Origin: HXMU1420-2 sp040830545
GTDB taxonomy: Bacteria; Pseudomonadota; Alphaproteobacteria; Rhodobacterales; Rhodobacteraceae
Assembly (NCBI GenBank): GCA_040830545.1
Contig: JBFOMB010000161.1
Location: 1 to 25,091 of the forward strand
DNA: 25,091 bases
Direction: 5' to 3'
Part shown: piece by piece, positions 22,145 through 25,091 of the stretch
Layout of the letters: each line of letters opens with the position of its first letter
Position numbering within the stretch: position 1 is the first letter of the stretch
Notes under the pieces: model-generated
Seen by the model: the letters and a program-made list of their open reading frames with translations, nothing else
Told to the model about the DNA's origin: nothing
The model's database searches: none
Made by a program: the position numbers and the translations under genes

Positions 22145-23992
22145 ATGAGACCAATCATCATTGCTGTAACAGTTTCATTGGTGACGTTTTCCGCACATGC
22201 ACAAAGCTACGATGTCGTGATCCTGAACGGCCGGGTCATGGATCCCGAGACCGGGTTCGATCAAGTTGCCAATGTCGGGATCAACAACGGCTGGATCACG
22301 GCAATTACGACAGAGACGATTGAGGGCGCGGAGACCATCGACGCCGCTGACCATGTTGTTGCGCCCGGCTTCATCGACCTTGAACAACACGGGCTTGATC
22401 CATGGGGGATCAAAGTGAACCTCCGCGATGGCGTCACCACGCAAATGGACTTTGAAGTCGGTGCCGCCAATATCGATGAATGGTACGATGCGCGCTCCGG
22501 TGTCACGCAGGCCAACTACGGGACCGTGGTGGGGCAGGAATATGCGCGCATGCGCGTGCATGATGGGCTGGTGCTGGAAGGCGGGGACATTGATTTTCGA
22601 AACTTCTTTGCCCTGCGCGCCCAATCGGTTGAGGACGGCGTTGAAGGCTGGTCATCCGTCCCCAGCAACCGCGACCAAATGAACGAAATCACGGCGCAGC
22701 TCGACGAAGGGTTGCGCCTTGGGGCCATTGGGGTCGGGTCGACCATCGGTTATGCCCGAAAGGGCATTACAACCTATGAAATGTTCGAAGCGCAACGCGC
22801 CGCTGCGCGCTATGGCCGACTGACATCGGTGCATCATCGGTTTCACCCGAGTGCGTCCACACCGACGGAAACCCAGACCGGTGTGAATGAAATCCTCGTC
22901 AATGCGATGGTTCTGAACGCGCCGCTGCACATCCATCACGACAACGACTATGGCTGGTGGGAGAACCAGGAAAAGCTGCAAATGGCGCGCGACCAGGGCT
23001 ACAACGTCTGGTCCAGCTATTATCCGTGGACCGCCGGGTCAGGCAATTACGGTGCCTCGATTATTGCCCCCGACAATTGGGAAGGCTCGATGGGGTACAA
23101 GTACGAAGACACCATCTTTGACCCACAGTTAAACCGATACGTGACCAAGGAAGAGTTCCTTGAATTCGCCGAGAACGAGCCCGGCCGCACCGCAATTGTG
23201 TTCAGCCCGCCGCGGGAACAATGGCTGAACGACTGGATCAAGATCGCCGGCTACGGAATCTCCGGCGACGGAATGATGGGTCTGGATGTTGAGGGCAATC
23301 AATTGAGCTGGGATTCAGCATACGAAGACTATGCCGGGCACCCAAGGTCCGCAGGAAGCCATGCACTGGTGCTGCGAATGGCGCGCGAGGCCGATGTTCC
23401 TCTCATGCTGACACTAACGCAGTTGAGCTACATTCATGCCAAACGCCTTGGCGACACCGGTTTGCGTGCGATGCAAATACGCGGACGCATGCAGGAAGGC
23501 ATGGTCGCTGACATCACCATCTTCGACCCCGAAACCGTCACCGAAAATGCGACCTATACTCTGGGTCAACAGGGGCTGCCGTCGACTGGCATTCCCTATG
23601 TCCTTGTAAATGGGACTGTGGTTGTGCGTGATAGTGTCGTCCAACGTGATGTTTTTGCGGGTCAGCCCATCCGCTTCCCGATCGAGGATGTTGGACGCTT
23701 TGTCCCGGCTGGCCGGGAGCAAATCATGGGCATTTTGACCCCTGACACGGGCACAACCCGCCCGTCATTGCTGGAAGACATCACAAACAACGAGGCGCGA
23801 CTTGAGCCTGTGGCCCCTGCTTCCAATCAGTTCGCGTCGGTGAAACCTGTCGATCCGTTTGATTGGTTTACACCCGCCAACGGACTGGACGACAGCGCAT
23901 TGTTCTACTGCGTGGTCCATGCGCGGTATGAAGACAAGAACGCGGCGGCACGGGATTGGGCACTATCACTGGCGACGAAGCTAGGCGACTGA
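22145..23992 (+). CDS. Exported amidohydrolase, N-acyl-D-amino acid deacylase-like
   Basis: The 615-residue protein starts after GGGGAGA (MRPIIIAVTVSLVTFSAHAQ) with a signal peptide cut near Ala19. The amidohydrolase frame is clear: VILNGRVMDPETG, then VVAPGFIDLEQHG (75-83), RDGVTTQMDFEVGAA, VHHRFHP, HIHHDND, HPRSAGSHALVLRMA and a closing GRMQEGMVADITIFDPETV plus VLVNGTVVV. The first metal motif H-x-H of the superfamily is here Glu80-x-His82, and the Cys ligand found in D-aminoacylases is absent, with Glu104 close by. This marks a divergent subfamily; deacylation of an N-acyl amino acid or a similar amide in the periplasm is plausible only. About 110 residues follow the barrel (FVPAGREQIMGILTP onwards). 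Composition looks somewhat lower in G+C than mdh and sucC. Confidence 0.82.
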   Translation: MRPIIIAVTVSLVTFSAHAQSYDVVILNGRVMDPETGFDQVANVGINNGWITAITTETIEGAETIDAADHVVAPGFIDLEQHGLDPWGIKVNLRDGVTTQMDFEVGAANIDEWYDARSGVTQANYGTVVGQEYARMRVHDGLVLEGGDIDFRNFFALRAQSVEDGVEGWSSVPSNRDQMNEITAQLDEGLRLGAIGVGSTIGYARKGITTYEMFEAQRAAARYGRLTSVHHRFHPSASTPTETQTGVNEILVNAMVLNAPLHIHHDNDYGWWENQEKLQMARDQGYNVWSSYYPWTAGSGNYGASIIAPDNWEGSMGYKYEDTIFDPQLNRYVTKEEFLEFAENEPGRTAIVFSPPREQWLNDWIKIAGYGISGDGMMGLDVEGNQLSWDSAYEDYAGHPRSAGSHALVLRMAREADVPLMLTLTQLSYIHAKRLGDTGLRAMQIRGRMQEGMVADITIFDPETVTENATYTLGQQGLPSTGIPYVLVNGTVVVRDSVVQRDVFAGQPIRFPIEDVGRFVPAGREQIMGILTPDTGTTRPSLLEDITNNEARLEPVAPASNQFASVKPVDPFDWFTPANGLDDSALFYCVVHARYEDKNAAARDWALSLATKLGD

Positions 23993-24382
23993 ACACGCGA
24001 AAGCGCAGAGTTGCCCAAAACTCAACTGGCCTGCCGCAAGGTGCGGCACTTCTTGCTTTGTCAAAATACACCTGTTTGGAAGCAAAGTCGTTTGAGTTGA
24101 CTGGATTCTGCGAAGACCAGGATCGAAACAGACAACATGGTTTTCAAGTGGAGACAGAGACCCTGCATATGGGCCAACTGACGAGTCTGCCCCCCAAAAA
24201 CCGACTCGCTCACCCCGGTTTGAAGTCACACAACCGCATATGTGATCACACCATTTTCGCCCGTGATCACAAATGTCGCTTTTTTCCAATTTCCCCCTAT
24301 GTCGCGTCGCTAAACCGCTTTAACCCGATGTCAAGGGCGGGCGTTTAGCTCGCATAGACAGAGGTTAGACGGGAATTTCTCA
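23993..24382. other. Intergenic region of 390 bp upstream of sucC
   Basis: No gene is visible. It contains a perfect 7-bp hairpin TGCCGCA-AGG-TGCGGCA at 24032-24048, a possible terminator for the amidohydrolase followed only by a T-rich stretch, a weaker CGAGTC/GACTCG repeat at 24182-24208, and the paired GTGATCAC sites listed separately. It should carry the sucC operon promoter. Confidence 0.6.
24241..24271. promoter_or_regulatory. Twin palindromic sites GTGATCAC upstream of sucC
   Basis: TGTGATCACA at 24241-24250 and CGTGATCACA at 24262-24271 each contain the palindrome GTGATCAC; their centres are exactly 21 bp apart, two helical turns. They lie about 110-140 bp before the sucC ATG. A dimeric regulator binding twice on one DNA face is the simplest reading; I cannot name it with confidence. 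Confidence 0.65.
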
Positions 24383-25091
24383 ATGAACATCCATGAATAC
24401 CAGGCCAAGGGTCTTCTTCGCAGCTACGGCGCCCCTGTTTCCGACGGACGTATTGTCCTGAAAGCAGACGAGGCCAAGACAATGGCCGGGGAACTGGATG
24501 GACCCCTCTGGGTGGTCAAGGCGCAGATCCACGCAGGCGGTCGCGGCAAAGGCTCCTTCAAGGAGGCCGAAGCAGGCGAAGCCGGTGGGGTACGCCTCGC
24601 CAAATCGGTGGAAGAGGCCGAAGCCGAAGCCAAGAAAATGCTGGGCCGCACGCTGGTCACCAAACAGACCGGCCCGGCGGGCAAGCAGGTGAACCGCGTC
24701 TATATCGAAGACGGTTCGGGCATCGAAAGCGAAATGTACCTGGCCCTGCTGGTGGATCGCGGCACATCGCGCGTCAGCTTCGTCTGCTCGACCGAGGGCG
24801 GCATGGACATCGAGGAAGTCGCGGAAAGCACGCCCGAGAAGATCCTGTCCTTCTCCGTTGATCCGGCCACCGGCTATCAGGCCTATCACGGCCGCCGCAT
24901 CGCCTTCATGCTGGGCCTCAAGGGGCCGCAGGTGAAGCAATGCGTTGCGCTGATGGGCACGCTTTATAAGCTCTTCCTGGAAAAAGACATGGAGATGCTG
25001 GAGATCAACCCGCTGATCATCACCGACAAGGGTGATCTGAAATGCCTCGACGCCAAGATGGGCTTTGACGGCAACGCGGTCTATCGCCACC
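24383..25091 (+). CDS. sucC: Succinyl-CoA synthetase (ADP-forming) beta subunit, 3' end beyond window
   Basis: The first 236 residues are present, MNIHEYQAKGLLRSYGAPVSD onwards, of an expected length near 397. The ATP-grasp domain shows VVKAQIHAGGRGKGSFK, the nucleotide segment VYIEDGSGIESEMYLALLVDR and, near the edge, MEMLEINPLIITDKGDLKCLDAKMGFDGNA with the metal-binding Glu and Asn. The beta subunit pairs with SucD to make succinate and ATP from succinyl-CoA in the TCA cycle. A GGGAA precedes the ATG by about ten bases. sucD is expected to follow beyond the right edge, and the promoter region holds twin palindromes. Confidence 0.97.
   Translation, partial: MNIHEYQAKGLLRSYGAPVSDGRIVLKADEAKTMAGELDGPLWVVKAQIHAGGRGKGSFKEAEAGEAGGVRLAKSVEEAEAEAKKMLGRTLVTKQTGPAGKQVNRVYIEDGSGIESEMYLALLVDRGTSRVSFVCSTEGGMDIEEVAESTPEKILSFSVDPATGYQAYHGRRIAFMLGLKGPQVKQCVALMGTLYKLFLEKDMEMLEINPLIITDKGDLKCLDAKMGFDGNAVYRH

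Noticed and set aside
24182..24208. CGAGTC/GACTCG inverted repeat as a riboswitch or terminator before sucC
   Set aside because: Only six pairs with a 15-nt loop, and no T-run or further conserved structure visible.
1..25091. tRNA, rRNA, CRISPR arrays, insertion sequences or phage genes
   Set aside because: No tRNA-like TψC signature, tandem spacer repeats, transposase or integrase features were seen by eye; a covariance search could still find a small RNA I missed.

Overview
The window looks like a chromosomal stretch of a marine Rhodobacteraceae (Roseobacter-group alphaproteobacterium). The reasons are high G+C, dense short operons with ATGA overlaps, a DMSP-demethylation type dmdC-dmdD pair, and the order mdh / mcl2 / nnrU / DUF1737 / mch, which matches from memory the ethylmalonyl-CoA pathway locus of Rhodobacter sphaeroides. 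No rRNA, tRNA, CRISPR, phage or insertion sequence was found.

Layout. 1-3433: an enoyl-CoA hydratase cut by the left edge (probable dmdD) behind an acyl-CoA dehydrogenase (probable dmdC), with a divergent AraC-type regulator. 3522-3578: two back-to-back intrinsic terminators. 3670-5296: a Cys-type alpha/beta hydrolase broken by a one-base frameshift, divergent from a TetR regulator, with two identical-architecture operators between them. 5359-7131: a HalD/BesD-like 2-oxoglutarate oxygenase divergent from a GcvA-like LysR regulator. 7317-9137: a large Hint-domain protein without signal peptide. 9146-10291: a second acyl-CoA dehydrogenase. 10468-12338: lipoprotein, HAD-IIA hydrolase and MaoC/PhaJ-like hydratase. 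12756-13857: a Tat-exported intradiol-dioxygenase-like protein paired with a four-His heme membrane protein.

13965-17388 (minus strand) is a compact operon read mcl2, nnrU, DUF1737, mch, DUF4344. 17693-19244 holds a small periplasmic protein, a GNAT acetyltransferase and a TSUP transporter. 19391-20353 is mdh. A minus-strand GbsR-type regulator plus fatty acid desaturase pair runs towards mdh and overlaps its end. 22145-23992 is an exported amidohydrolase, and 24383 to the right edge is sucC.

How it fits together. DmdC and DmdD would take methylmercaptopropionyl-CoA to methanethiol plus acetaldehyde. C2 units entering as acetyl-CoA are assimilated by the ethylmalonyl-CoA pathway, which needs Mch and Mcl2. 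Mcl2 yields malate for the adjacent Mdh, and SucC belongs to the TCA cycle. Three copies of a bipartite palindromic REP-like element lie in intergenic DNA; one of them supplies coding sequence to the desaturase C-terminus. The least explained items are the Tat/heme pair, the unknown genes co-transcribed with mch/mcl2, and the paired operators.
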